Shown here: one piece after another, positions 26,121-33,974 of the stretch
Layout: every line of letters starts with the position of its first letter
How positions within the stretch are numbered: the first letter of the stretch is position 1
Assembly (NCBI GenBank): GCA_039033855.1
Contig: JBCCBV010000012.1
Span: 1-64,000, forward strand
DNA: 64,000 bases
Direction of reading: 5' to 3'
Source of the DNA: JBCCBV01 sp039033855
GTDB lineage: Bacteria; Planctomycetota; Phycisphaerae; Phycisphaerales; Phycisphaeraceae
Made by a program: the position numbers and the translations under genes
Notes under the pieces: generated by a model
The model's database searches: none
Told to the model about the DNA's origin: nothing
What the model saw: only the letters and a program-made list of their open reading frames with translations

Positions 26121-26316
26121 CGGTATTCCGAGTGTGTTCGGGATTTCCCCTGTGACCCGCAAGAGCCGTGTTCAGAGTGTGTCGTGGCACACCATGCGGT
26201 AACGCGGCCGCATCCGCTAGGCTGCAGCGCAGATCGACTACGGGCGGGGGAGCCGGTTCACGTCCCGTCTTGGATGCGGGATTGCGGCGCGAAGATTCGC
26301 CCGGTCGTCCGCCGCA

Positions 26317-26389
26317 GGGGGCGTAGCTCAGTGGTTAGAGCACGGGACTCATAATCCCAGGGTCGCGGGTTCGAATCCTGCCGCCCCCA
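26317..26389 (+). tRNA. tRNA with CAT anticodon (Ile2 or elongator Met)
   Basis: A full cloverleaf is present: acceptor GGGGGCG/CGCCCCC with discriminator A, D arm GCTC-AGTGGTTA-GAGC, anticodon arm CGGGA-CTCATAA-TCCCA (outermost C-A not paired), variable loop GGGTC and T arm GCGGG-TTCGAAT-CCTGC. CAT anticodons occur in initiator Met, elongator Met and lysidine-modified Ile2. The three stacked G-C pairs of an initiator are not placed next to the loop. The eight-base D loop AGTGGTTA is identical to that of E. coli Ile2, so Ile2 is slightly favoured. Confidence 0.9.
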
Positions 26390-26452
26390 TGCCTGCGCCG
26401 ATCGATGGACCCGCCCAATGGCCCTTCCCGAAGGGGCCGGCCTCCACGCGAT

Positions 26453-27433
26453 CTACATCCAGCCGAGATCGAGCACCCGCTGGGCGACCCAGCGATCGAC
26501 CGTGGGCGGGCAACCCGCGATGCACAGCAGCGCCGACCGCAACGCCAGGCGACGTGCGCCGGTCGGCCCGGCCCGCGACACGGCGTGCATAAGGCGCTTG
26601 GCAGCGCGGACCGACGGCCCGCCCCGCAGCAAGGCCTCGACCAACTGCACCCGCCAGTTGCCGGTCAGCCACCGCTCGGCGTCGCCCGCGAGCCCGAGCG
26701 CCAAGCAGGTTTTTGACAGGAACTCGGCGCGGGCGCGGTAGTGCTCGCGCACGCGCACCAGCCCGGCGGAAGACACCTTGCCGCGCGAAGCGCCCAGCAG
26801 GCTCGAGCCGTGCATGCGGTACTGCGCAACCGCGGCCCCGGCCCACGCGACCCGGCCGTAGCAGGGGGCGGTGTCCATCAGGAAGCCGTCGGCGGCCATG
26901 CGAAACTCGGGCGTAGGCAAAGGAGCGATCTTTTTGAGAAATTCGGTCCGCCATGCGTTGCCCGACGTCGGCGGCCCTATGTAAGCGCCCGGCCCGTGGT
27001 CGAGCACGGCCTGGCGTGCCTGCGACACGTCGGGTTGATGCCCGGGCACGCGATCGCCGAGGTCGCGGCCGGCCTCGTCGACGACTTGCATGGCACCCAT
27101 GCTGCGGACCACGGCCGGGTCGTCCATTGTTTTGGCCTGGGTCGAAAGCGCATCCGGCAGCAGCGTGTCGTCGGCGTCGAGGAAGACGACCCATTTGCCG
27201 CGCGCCATGGCGACGCCGGCGTTGAACGCCGCGGGTTGCCCGCCGTTGGGCTGGGTGTGCACCCGCACGTCGGGCTCGAACTTGCGCGCCACCTCGACCG
27301 AGTCGTCGGTGGAGCCGTCGTCGACGACCAGCACCTCGTAGCCGCCGTCGAACGATTGCCGCAGCGCGCTGCGGATCGCGTCCGGCAGGAACCGGGCGTA
27401 GTTGTAGTTGTTGATGACGATGCTGGCCTGCAT
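26453..27433 (-). CDS. Glycosyltransferase family 2
   Basis: This 326-residue cytoplasmic GT-A-fold glycosyltransferase adds a sugar from a nucleotide-sugar to the growing lipid-linked repeat unit. It begins ASIVINNYNYARFL, has VLVVDDGSTDDS for nucleotide binding and FLDADD as the metal-binding DxD motif, and a GPPTSGNAWR acceptor-site segment. It is the last gene of the minus-strand exopolysaccharide run, 10 bp after the preceding GT4 gene, and converges with the CAT tRNA gene. The sugar and linkage cannot be deduced. Confidence 0.9.
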   Translation of the reverse strand: MQASIVINNYNYARFLPDAIRSALRQSFDGGYEVLVVDDGSTDDSVEVARKFEPDVRVHTQPNGGQPAAFNAGVAMARGKWVVFLDADDTLLPDALSTQAKTMDDPAVVRSMGAMQVVDEAGRDLGDRVPGHQPDVSQARQAVLDHGPGAYIGPPTSGNAWRTEFLKKIAPLPTPEFRMAADGFLMDTAPCYGRVAWAGAAVAQYRMHGSSLLGASRGKVSSAGLVRVREHYRARAEFLSKTCLALGLAGDAERWLTGNWRVQLVEALLRGGPSVRAAKRLMHAVSRAGPTGARRLALRSALLCIAGCPPTVDRWVAQRVLDLGWM

Positions 27434-27443
27434 GGGGCGCCCC

Positions 27444-28730
27444 TTAGCGTGCGGCGAGCTCGGAGTCGGCGGATCGCGCGGCCGACATCGCGGGCGGTAC
27501 CGGCGCGCGGCGCGGTTCGGTTGTTGATCGCGCCGCGGCTTGAGTCAAGGTGCGGGTCACCGCATCCACCATGGGTGCGAGCGTGAACCGGGCCATAGCG
27601 TCGTCGTAGCCGGCGTCGGCCAGCCGCCGGCGCTCGTCGGGCGACGACAAGAGTTCCCGCAGGGTCTGGGCCAGGTGCTCGGCGTCGCTGGGGCGGGTCA
27701 GCCGGCCGGTGTATCGGTCTCGCATAATTTCCCTTGGGCCCCCGGCGTCGGCGGCGACGACCGGTCGGCGGCACAGCATCGCTTCGACCAGCACCCGGCC
27801 GAACGGCTCGGGCGCGGTGGAGCAGTGCAGCACCACGTCGGCGGCGCGCATCAGCTCGGCCACGTTCTCGCAGAACCCCGGCATATGGACGCGGTCCTGC
27901 AAGCCGGCGTCGTCGATCTGCTGGCGGAGTTGGCCGGCGTAGTCGTCTTCGCCGAACAGCGGGGCCCCGACCAACACCAGGTGAACGCCCGGCAGGTTGG
28001 CCACGGCGTCGATCGCGACGTGCTGGCCTTTCCAAGGCGAAAGCCGGCCGAATACCGCGACGACCGGTGCGTCCTGCGGCACGTCCGCGCCGGCCCGGCG
28101 CCAGACCTGGTCCGCAGGTGTCGTTTCGGGAGATGACGCTTGCGGGGGCGCAACGCCGTTCCAGATGACTTGGGTGAGGGCGGGGCGTCCGCCGGCCTCG
28201 ACGAAGGCGTCGGCCGTGGCCTGCGAGTTGGCGATGACGCGCGTGGCCAGGCGGTTGGCCAGGCGTACCGCCACAGTGCGGTTGACCCGGCTGAAGTGGT
28301 CCGCGGTCAGGATGTCGCGCAAATGCCAGACCGCTGGCTTGCGAGCGAGACGGGCCGCGACCGCCCCGAGCACCCAGGCCTTTTGGGTATTGGCGTGGAC
28401 CACGTCGCATGACTTGGCCAAGCGCGCGAGTCTTCGGATCACGCCCACGGACCCTGGCGTTCGGCGGAGCGCCCCGGTCAGGCCCGCGCCTCGATCGACC
28501 CGAGCCAGGGCACTGGGCATCGCGCAAACCATCGTCTGGATGCCCACGGTTTCGAGCTTGGCCCGCAACGGCCCGTCGGCGAGCAGGACGACCCGGCATG
28601 GCCCCGGGTAGCGCTCGGCCAAGGCGAGCAGCGACAGCTCGGCGCCGCCCAGTTGGCCGCTCTGGTCGATAAACAGCACGCTTGGCGAGCCGTTGGCCTC
28701 GTGGTCGGGTTCGATGATGGGCCGGTTCAT
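27444..28730 (-). CDS. Glycosyltransferase family 4
   Basis: This 428-residue GT-B-fold retaining glycosyltransferase has an N-terminal domain starting SVLFIDQSGQLGGAELSLLA, with the acceptor-site GG motif. Its C-terminal donor domain contains VFGRLSPWKGQHVAI and the E-x7-E element in EPFGRVLVEAML followed by GGPREIM. The ATG at 28730 overlaps the stop of the upstream GT2 gene as ATGA, so the two are coupled. It is one of several transferases building the exopolysaccharide repeat unit. Confidence 0.9.
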   Translation of the reverse strand: MNRPIIEPDHEANGSPSVLFIDQSGQLGGAELSLLALAERYPGPCRVVLLADGPLRAKLETVGIQTMVCAMPSALARVDRGAGLTGALRRTPGSVGVIRRLARLAKSCDVVHANTQKAWVLGAVAARLARKPAVWHLRDILTADHFSRVNRTVAVRLANRLATRVIANSQATADAFVEAGGRPALTQVIWNGVAPPQASSPETTPADQVWRRAGADVPQDAPVVAVFGRLSPWKGQHVAIDAVANLPGVHLVLVGAPLFGEDDYAGQLRQQIDDAGLQDRVHMPGFCENVAELMRAADVVLHCSTAPEPFGRVLVEAMLCRRPVVAADAGGPREIMRDRYTGRLTRPSDAEHLAQTLRELLSSPDERRRLADAGYDDAMARFTLAPMVDAVTRTLTQAAARSTTEPRRAPVPPAMSAARSADSELAAR

Positions 28731-29632
28731 CCCGCGCCCTTGACCAGCTTGCCCTGCACGGGCTTGACGGGGTCTTGCACGGGTTCGTGCGGCCGGCCTC
28801 GGTGCAGCCAGGCTTGCTCCCAGAGCTTGAGCTCGGTGAGCAGTTCGTACATCAACCACATCGCCGTGACGCCGAGGCCCGCCGCGCCGCGCTTCCATCC
28901 GCCCTTGAGCAAATAGACCTGCCCGACGCGCGCGGGTGCCCGCCAGAGCAACCGGGAAAGGCGGAACCGTCGGCCGGCCTCGTAGGCCTTGACCGCCTCG
29001 AGCTTGGTGTAGCGGTTGAAGCGGACCACCAGGTTGTCGAGGTCGCGGAAGCCGTGGTGCCAGAGGATGCCGTCGAGTTGGCCGATCGGGTCGTCGCCGA
29101 CGTCGAGCGTTTCGTGCACCAGAACGTTCTTGAACCGGTAGCGGCGTTTGTCGTACAGGCGGATGTGGCGGTCGGCGCGTTCCCACATCCACCGGTCGAA
29201 GAAGTCGCCGACGCGCAGCAGCGCAAAGGCGCCTTGCTGTGGCTCGGTCGATTGGATGTTCTCGATCGACGCGGCAAGCGCTTCGCCCACCACTTCGTCG
29301 GCGTCGATCATGAACACCCAGGGGAATTGGGCCTGCTCGGCGCCGTAGTTCCGCTGCTTGGCGTAACCCGGCCAGGGGTGGTGCACGACCCGGGCGCCGG
29401 CCTGCGTGGCGACCTGGACGGTGTTGTCTTGGCTGCCGCCGTCGATCACCAGAACCTCGTCGCAGAAAGGCAGGCAGGAGGCCACCGCGTTGGCGATGCA
29501 GCCGGCCTCGTCCTGCGCGATGAGCACGGCCGAGATGCGCATGGCCCCGTCGCCCGGCGTGCTTTCTGCTGCGCGGTCGGGCTCGATGGTCGCGGGCGCA
29601 AGGTCGGGGGCGGTCAGCGTGGTCGGGTTCAA
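28727..29632 (-). CDS. Glycosyltransferase family 2 (WaaE/KdtX-like)
   Basis: This 301-residue protein carries the short-loop GT2 pattern seen in WaaE/KdtX-like transferases: ISAVLIAQDEAGCIANAVAS, EVLVIDGGSQDNTVQVA, GYAKQRNYG and FMIDADE (DxD). The N-terminal 30 residues before the first strand are extra and of low complexity, so the start may be the internal methionine at about residue 31 (GAMRISAV). WaaE-like enzymes transfer glucose or heptose to lipid-linked acceptors. It overlaps neighbours on both sides by four bases, showing tight operon organisation. Confidence 0.88.
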   Translation of the reverse strand: MNPTTLTAPDLAPATIEPDRAAESTPGDGAMRISAVLIAQDEAGCIANAVASCLPFCDEVLVIDGGSQDNTVQVATQAGARVVHHPWPGYAKQRNYGAEQAQFPWVFMIDADEVVGEALAASIENIQSTEPQQGAFALLRVGDFFDRWMWERADRHIRLYDKRRYRFKNVLVHETLDVGDDPIGQLDGILWHHGFRDLDNLVVRFNRYTKLEAVKAYEAGRRFRLSRLLWRAPARVGQVYLLKGGWKRGAAGLGVTAMWLMYELLTELKLWEQAWLHRGRPHEPVQDPVKPVQGKLVKGAG

Positions 29633-30948
29633 GGCGTGTCATCCGGAGAAAGGGCGGGCGTCGTTGCTTCGGCGTGTGCGGGTACGCCTAAGGCGCGGCG
29701 GTACAGGTCGATCAGTCCGTTTGCCTGTTTTTGCAGGCAGAAGTGGGCCTCGATGTGCCGGCGTCCCGCTTCGGCCATGGGGCGCCAACGCAACGGCGCC
29801 GCGGCGAGCGAGGCGATGGCGTCGGCCATGGCGTCGGTGTCGTGCTCGGGAACCAGCACGCCGGTCTTGCCGTCGAGCACGATGTCGGGGATCCCGTTGT
29901 GGCGGGTGGTGACGACGGGCAGGCCGGTAGCGGCGGCCTCGCCGAAGGTGATGCCCAGGCCTTCCTGGTCGCCGTCGGACGCGGTGACGCAGTGTTGGGT
30001 GTACAGGTGCGAGGCGCGAACGAGTCGGCGGACCTGGTCGTGCGGCGTCGAGCCGAGCAGGCGCACGCGGTCGGATACGCCGTGCTCGGCGATGGCGGCC
30101 TCGACCTGCGGGCGCAACGGCCCGTCGCCGGCGAGGGTCAAACGCAGCGGGCGGTCCGGTCCGAGCAAGGCGCAGGCCTTGGCGAAGGATTCGACCAGCT
30201 GCACCGGGCCTTTCTTTTCGACCAGCCGGCCGACGTGCAGGCAGTCGATGGGCTCGCCTTGCGCGGGGGGCTGCGGGGCCCGCCAGGGGAACGATCGCAG
30301 GTCGATGCCGATGGCGTGGCGGACCACCTTGTGCTCTGGGGCGCCGAGCTCGCGCACCCGTCGGCAGATGTGGTTGGAGATGCCCTGGATGACCTGCGCG
30401 TTGTCGAAGAGCGACTGGTACCGCCGACGCCAGGCGGGCTTGCGGGCGAGGGCCGTGGCGTCATACCCGTAGAACGTGGCGACCACGGGGATGCCCAGGT
30501 CTTTGGCCAAGCGCGACACGCTGACGGCTCGGTGTCCGAAGTGGGCGTGGATCACGTCGGGCCGGAGCGATTCGAGCGCGGCGCGGGCCCGGCTGGGTGG
30601 TGGCCAGTACACCGCCGCGGAGGCGCCGGGGTCGGCCTTGGCTCGCATCGCCTGCCAGGACTTGTGGAACCAGAAGCCCGCGTCTTTGCGCAGCGTGTAG
30701 ACCGCGTCGAACGGGCGGGTCTTTTCGTTCAGCCGTCGGTAGGTGACTACGTCGTTGTGGACGCCCAGCGACTGGAGGGCTTTCACCTGGTCGTAGATGA
30801 AGGTCTCGGAAAGCGGAGAGAACGCGCCGCACCAGTGGACCACGCGCAATGGGCGATCGCCCGCTGTGGGCAAGCCAGCGGAACCCACGGCGTCGGGCGC
30901 GGCGCTTGGGGCGCTGGATTCGTAGAGGGCGGTGGCGTGTGGGGGCAA
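29629..30948 (-). CDS. Glycosyltransferase family 4 (WcaL/CpsK-like)
   Basis: This GT-B glycosyltransferase has about 439 residues. I place the start at the TTG at 30948 because GGAAGGAA lies eight bases before it and no ATG or GTG fits between it and the conserved core. The core begins VVHWCGAFSPLSETFIYDQV, the SETFI motif of WcaL-type colanic-acid transferases. It continues with YGYDA, CLHVGRLVEKKGP and the donor-site block EGLGITFGEAAATGLP. It lies 20 bp after the fused WecA-GT4 gene and overlaps the following GT2 gene by four bases. Confidence 0.88.
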   Translation of the reverse strand: MPPHATALYESSAPSAAPDAVGSAGLPTAGDRPLRVVHWCGAFSPLSETFIYDQVKALQSLGVHNDVVTYRRLNEKTRPFDAVYTLRKDAGFWFHKSWQAMRAKADPGASAAVYWPPPSRARAALESLRPDVIHAHFGHRAVSVSRLAKDLGIPVVATFYGYDATALARKPAWRRRYQSLFDNAQVIQGISNHICRRVRELGAPEHKVVRHAIGIDLRSFPWRAPQPPAQGEPIDCLHVGRLVEKKGPVQLVESFAKACALLGPDRPLRLTLAGDGPLRPQVEAAIAEHGVSDRVRLLGSTPHDQVRRLVRASHLYTQHCVTASDGDQEGLGITFGEAAATGLPVVTTRHNGIPDIVLDGKTGVLVPEHDTDAMADAIASLAAAPLRWRPMAEAGRRHIEAHFCLQKQANGLIDLYRRALGVPAHAEATTPALSPDDTP

Positions 30949-30968
30949 GGTCCGTTCCTTCCGCGTGG

Positions 30969-33878
30969 TCAAGCAGGCGCGGGCGGGGCGGGTTCGTCGG
31001 GTGATGGTTCGGGGTCGGAGGCGGAGCCCACCAGCCCGCTGCCGTTGCCCAGGGCGTGCCGGTCGGGGGCGAGCGCGGCGGCCAGGCTGTCGAGGTCGGG
31101 CGCTTCTTGTGTCGACACTTCCAGGTCGGGGGCTGGGCGCGGGTCGTCGATCGCCTGGCGGTCGCCGGCCGTGGCCAGCTCCGGCGCGGTCGCGGGCGCG
31201 GGGCCGCCCTCGCGTCGCCTTCGGAACAGCTCCCAATGGGCGTCGACCAGGCTGGCGAAGCCGGCTCGGAACCGCCCGGTGCTGAAACGCTCGGCGTTTT
31301 GGCGGATGGCGGCGCGGTCGAACGTAAGCGACTCGAAACGTTCGACGGCGTCCATGATGTGGACGTGGCCGGGGTCTTCGAACAGCACGCCGGTAACGCC
31401 GTCGATTACGGTTTCCGTAGCGCCGCCGCGCCCGTAGGCGATGACCGGGGCGCCGCAGGCCTGGGCCTCGACCGCGACGATGCCGAAGTCTTCCTCTGCG
31501 GCGAAGACGAACGCCTTGGCCCGCTGCATGAGCTCGACGAGCTTGTCGGTCGGCTGATAGCCGAGCACCTGCACGTTGTCGTTGGCGGCCTCGCGCAAAC
31601 GCTCTTCGAGCGGGCCGGTGCCTACGACGATCAGCTTGCGGTCGGGCATGCGGTTGAAGGCCTGCACGATGCGCTGCACCCGTTTGTAGGGGACCAGGCG
31701 CGAGGCGACCAGGTAGTAGTCGCCGGTTTCGACCTCGGGCTCGGGCAAGTGAAACGTTTCGAGATCGACCGGCGGGTACACCGTTTTGGCCGTGCGCCGA
31801 TACGCCTTTTGGATGCGTCGGCCGATAAAGTCGGAGTTGGACATGAACACGTCTACGCCGTTGGACGAGCGCACGTCGAAGTTGCGGACGTACTGCAGGA
31901 TCGCGCGCACCAGGAACGACTTGAGGCCGACGCCCAGGTTCTGCTCGTCGAGGTACTGGTGTTGCAAATCCCAGGCGAAGCGCACCGGCGTGTGGCAGTA
32001 GCACACGTGCAACTGGTCCGGCCGGGTGATGACGCCCTTGGCCGCCAGGTACGAGCTGCTGATCACCACGTCGTAATGGCTGACGTCGAGCTGCTCGATG
32101 GCCAATGGCATGATGGGCAGGAAGTGCCGGTGATGCTTCGAGGCAAGCGGGATCCGCTGGATAAAGCTGGTGTGGACGCGTTTGTTTTTGAGGAAGGCGC
32201 GTTCGTCGTCCGGCACGAAGTCGAACAGGCTGTAGACCTCGGCCTGGGGGTAGACGGCCAGCATTTGTTCGAGCACGCGTTCGGCGCCGCCGTAGCAGTA
32301 GAGGAAGTCGTGGACGATGGCCACGCGCGCGGTGGACAGCGGGCCGATGGGCCCGGCCTCGGCTCGTCCGTGGCGCCCGACGGCGGGGGGCGCGAGTTCG
32401 CCCGTGGCGTCGGCGTCGACCAGCGTGCGCAGGCTGTATTCGTCGACAAGCCGTACGAAGAGCGACAGGCGGAGGCCCGCGGACTCGAGCGAATCATCCG
32501 AGCCGATGAACACCTCGGCCTGGAGCGGGGTGTCCGAGCGCCGCTGGGGCACCGGGACGAAGGTGGATAGGCCGACCTCGCAGTGGGCGTGGCCGTTGGT
32601 GTTGTGCCAGGCCAGTTGGTTGGTCGAGCCGTCGCGGCGGTCGGCTTCCATGCGCAGGCGGACGAAGTCGAGTTCGGACGCGGCTCGGCAGAGCTCTTCC
32701 CACCAGTGGTCGAAGGTGCGCGCCCGCAGGAAGCGCAGCTGCGCGGCCTCGTAGGTCTTGCGGTACCGCCCGGCGTCGCGGGCGATCTTGCGGTTGCGCA
32801 GGATGGCCTGGAAGCATTCGCGCAGGTGCAGCGAGCGCGACTTGCGAAACAGCACGCCGAGCATCGTGGCCAGCCCGAGCAGCGCCCAGACCTGCCCAAC
32901 GTCGCCGCTGCGCCAGTAGAGCGCGGCCAGCCCCGCGCAGCCGGCGGTGACCAGCCAGAGCAGGTACACGACCTTGTCGTGGTCCATCCGCCGTTCGAGC
33001 AGGTGGTGGTGGATGTGCCCCCAGCCCGAGGCGAACAGCGAGCGCCTTTGCAGCACGCGCCGGCGGAAGAAGATGAAGGTGGCGTCGGCCACGGGCACGG
33101 CCATGGCGATCAGCGGCACCGACACGCCGGCCACGGGGTCGCCCGCTTTGGCCGCCGACACGCCGAGCGCGGCGAAGGTGAAGCCCAAAAAGTTGCTGCC
33201 GCCGTCGCCCATGAACGTCTTGGCCGGGTAGTGGTTGTAGACCAAGAACCCCAGCAGCCCGCCGGCCAGGGCAAACGACAGCAGGGCCGGCACGGCCAGG
33301 CCACCGATGGCGCATACGCCGGCGAAGGTCAGCAGGCCGATCGCCGTGACCCCTGCGGCCAGGCCGTCGAGCCCGTCGATGAAGTTGACGCTGACCGCCA
33401 GCGCCGTGATAAACAAAGTCGTCGCCAGCCAGGTCCACCGGCCGAGCACCAGGCCGTCTTCGACAAACGGGATCGGCAGCACGTCGATCTGGAACCCCAC
33501 GGCCTGAATGACCAGCGCCGCGATGACCACCGCCATCAGCTTGACCTTCGACGGCAGCGTGACCGCGTCGTCAATCAACCCCACCACGTACACCAGGCAC
33601 GACGCGGCGCAAAGCACCAGCCAGGGCAGCAGCGCCTCGTTCCACTCGATCCACTGCAACCAAACCCCGACGACCAGCGCGATCGGGCAGACCACCAGCC
33701 AGGCGCAGACAAAAGCGATGCCGCCGAACCGGGGCGTGGGCTCGGCGTGGACCTTGCGCACGTCGGGCTGGTCCATGAGACCGGCCGCCCGGCCCAGCCG
33801 GATGGTGAAAGGCGTCAGCGCCCAAGCGATGCCGGCCGAAACGACCATGGCCAACAGATAAAGCGAGATCGGTCCCAC
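30969..33878 (-). CDS. Fused polyprenyl-phosphate sugar-1-phosphate transferase (WecA/MraY-like) and GT4 glycosyltransferase
   Basis: This 969-residue protein joins two enzymes. Residues 1-345 form a polytopic WecA/TagO-type transferase that loads a sugar-1-phosphate onto undecaprenyl phosphate: GLIDDAV (Asp103-104), VNFIDGLDGLAAG (Asp168, Asp171), FMGDGGSNF (Asp225) and HIHHHLL (His288-292) are all intact. Residues about 345-515 form a soluble linker domain of unknown fold. From about 518 a full GT4 transferase follows (VAIVHDFLYCYGGAERVL, CYCHTPVRFAWD, RLVPYKRVQRIV, and the E-x7-E in EEDFGIVAVEAQACG). A disordered Pro/Glu-rich tail ends the protein. The reading frame is uninterrupted, so this is a fusion of step 1 and probably step 2 of repeat-unit assembly. 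Confidence 0.88.
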   Translation of the reverse strand: MGPISLYLLAMVVSAGIAWALTPFTIRLGRAAGLMDQPDVRKVHAEPTPRFGGIAFVCAWLVVCPIALVVGVWLQWIEWNEALLPWLVLCAASCLVYVVGLIDDAVTLPSKVKLMAVVIAALVIQAVGFQIDVLPIPFVEDGLVLGRWTWLATTLFITALAVSVNFIDGLDGLAAGVTAIGLLTFAGVCAIGGLAVPALLSFALAGGLLGFLVYNHYPAKTFMGDGGSNFLGFTFAALGVSAAKAGDPVAGVSVPLIAMAVPVADATFIFFRRRVLQRRSLFASGWGHIHHHLLERRMDHDKVVYLLWLVTAGCAGLAALYWRSGDVGQVWALLGLATMLGVLFRKSRSLHLRECFQAILRNRKIARDAGRYRKTYEAAQLRFLRARTFDHWWEELCRAASELDFVRLRMEADRRDGSTNQLAWHNTNGHAHCEVGLSTFVPVPQRRSDTPLQAEVFIGSDDSLESAGLRLSLFVRLVDEYSLRTLVDADATGELAPPAVGRHGRAEAGPIGPLSTARVAIVHDFLYCYGGAERVLEQMLAVYPQAEVYSLFDFVPDDERAFLKNKRVHTSFIQRIPLASKHHRHFLPIMPLAIEQLDVSHYDVVISSSYLAAKGVITRPDQLHVCYCHTPVRFAWDLQHQYLDEQNLGVGLKSFLVRAILQYVRNFDVRSSNGVDVFMSNSDFIGRRIQKAYRRTAKTVYPPVDLETFHLPEPEVETGDYYLVASRLVPYKRVQRIVQAFNRMPDRKLIVVGTGPLEERLREAANDNVQVLGYQPTDKLVELMQRAKAFVFAAEEDFGIVAVEAQACGAPVIAYGRGGATETVIDGVTGVLFEDPGHVHIMDAVERFESLTFDRAAIRQNAERFSTGRFRAGFASLVDAHWELFRRRREGGPAPATAPELATAGDRQAIDDPRPAPDLEVSTQEAPDLDSLAAALAPDRHALGNGSGLVGSASDPEPSPDEPAPPAPA

Positions 33879-33974
33879 AGAGAGGTTGCGTCCAGTTGCG
33901 GTGCGGTGGCGGAGGTTGCGTCAGGCGAAAGAGCGGGGCGGTGCGGGCGATTCGGGCGATGCCAGCCGTGCGTG

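Noticed and set aside
28775..30472. A 565-codon plus-strand open frame opposite the glycosyltransferases
   Set aside because: It has no domain and mirrors the coding strand of three recognised glycosyltransferases.
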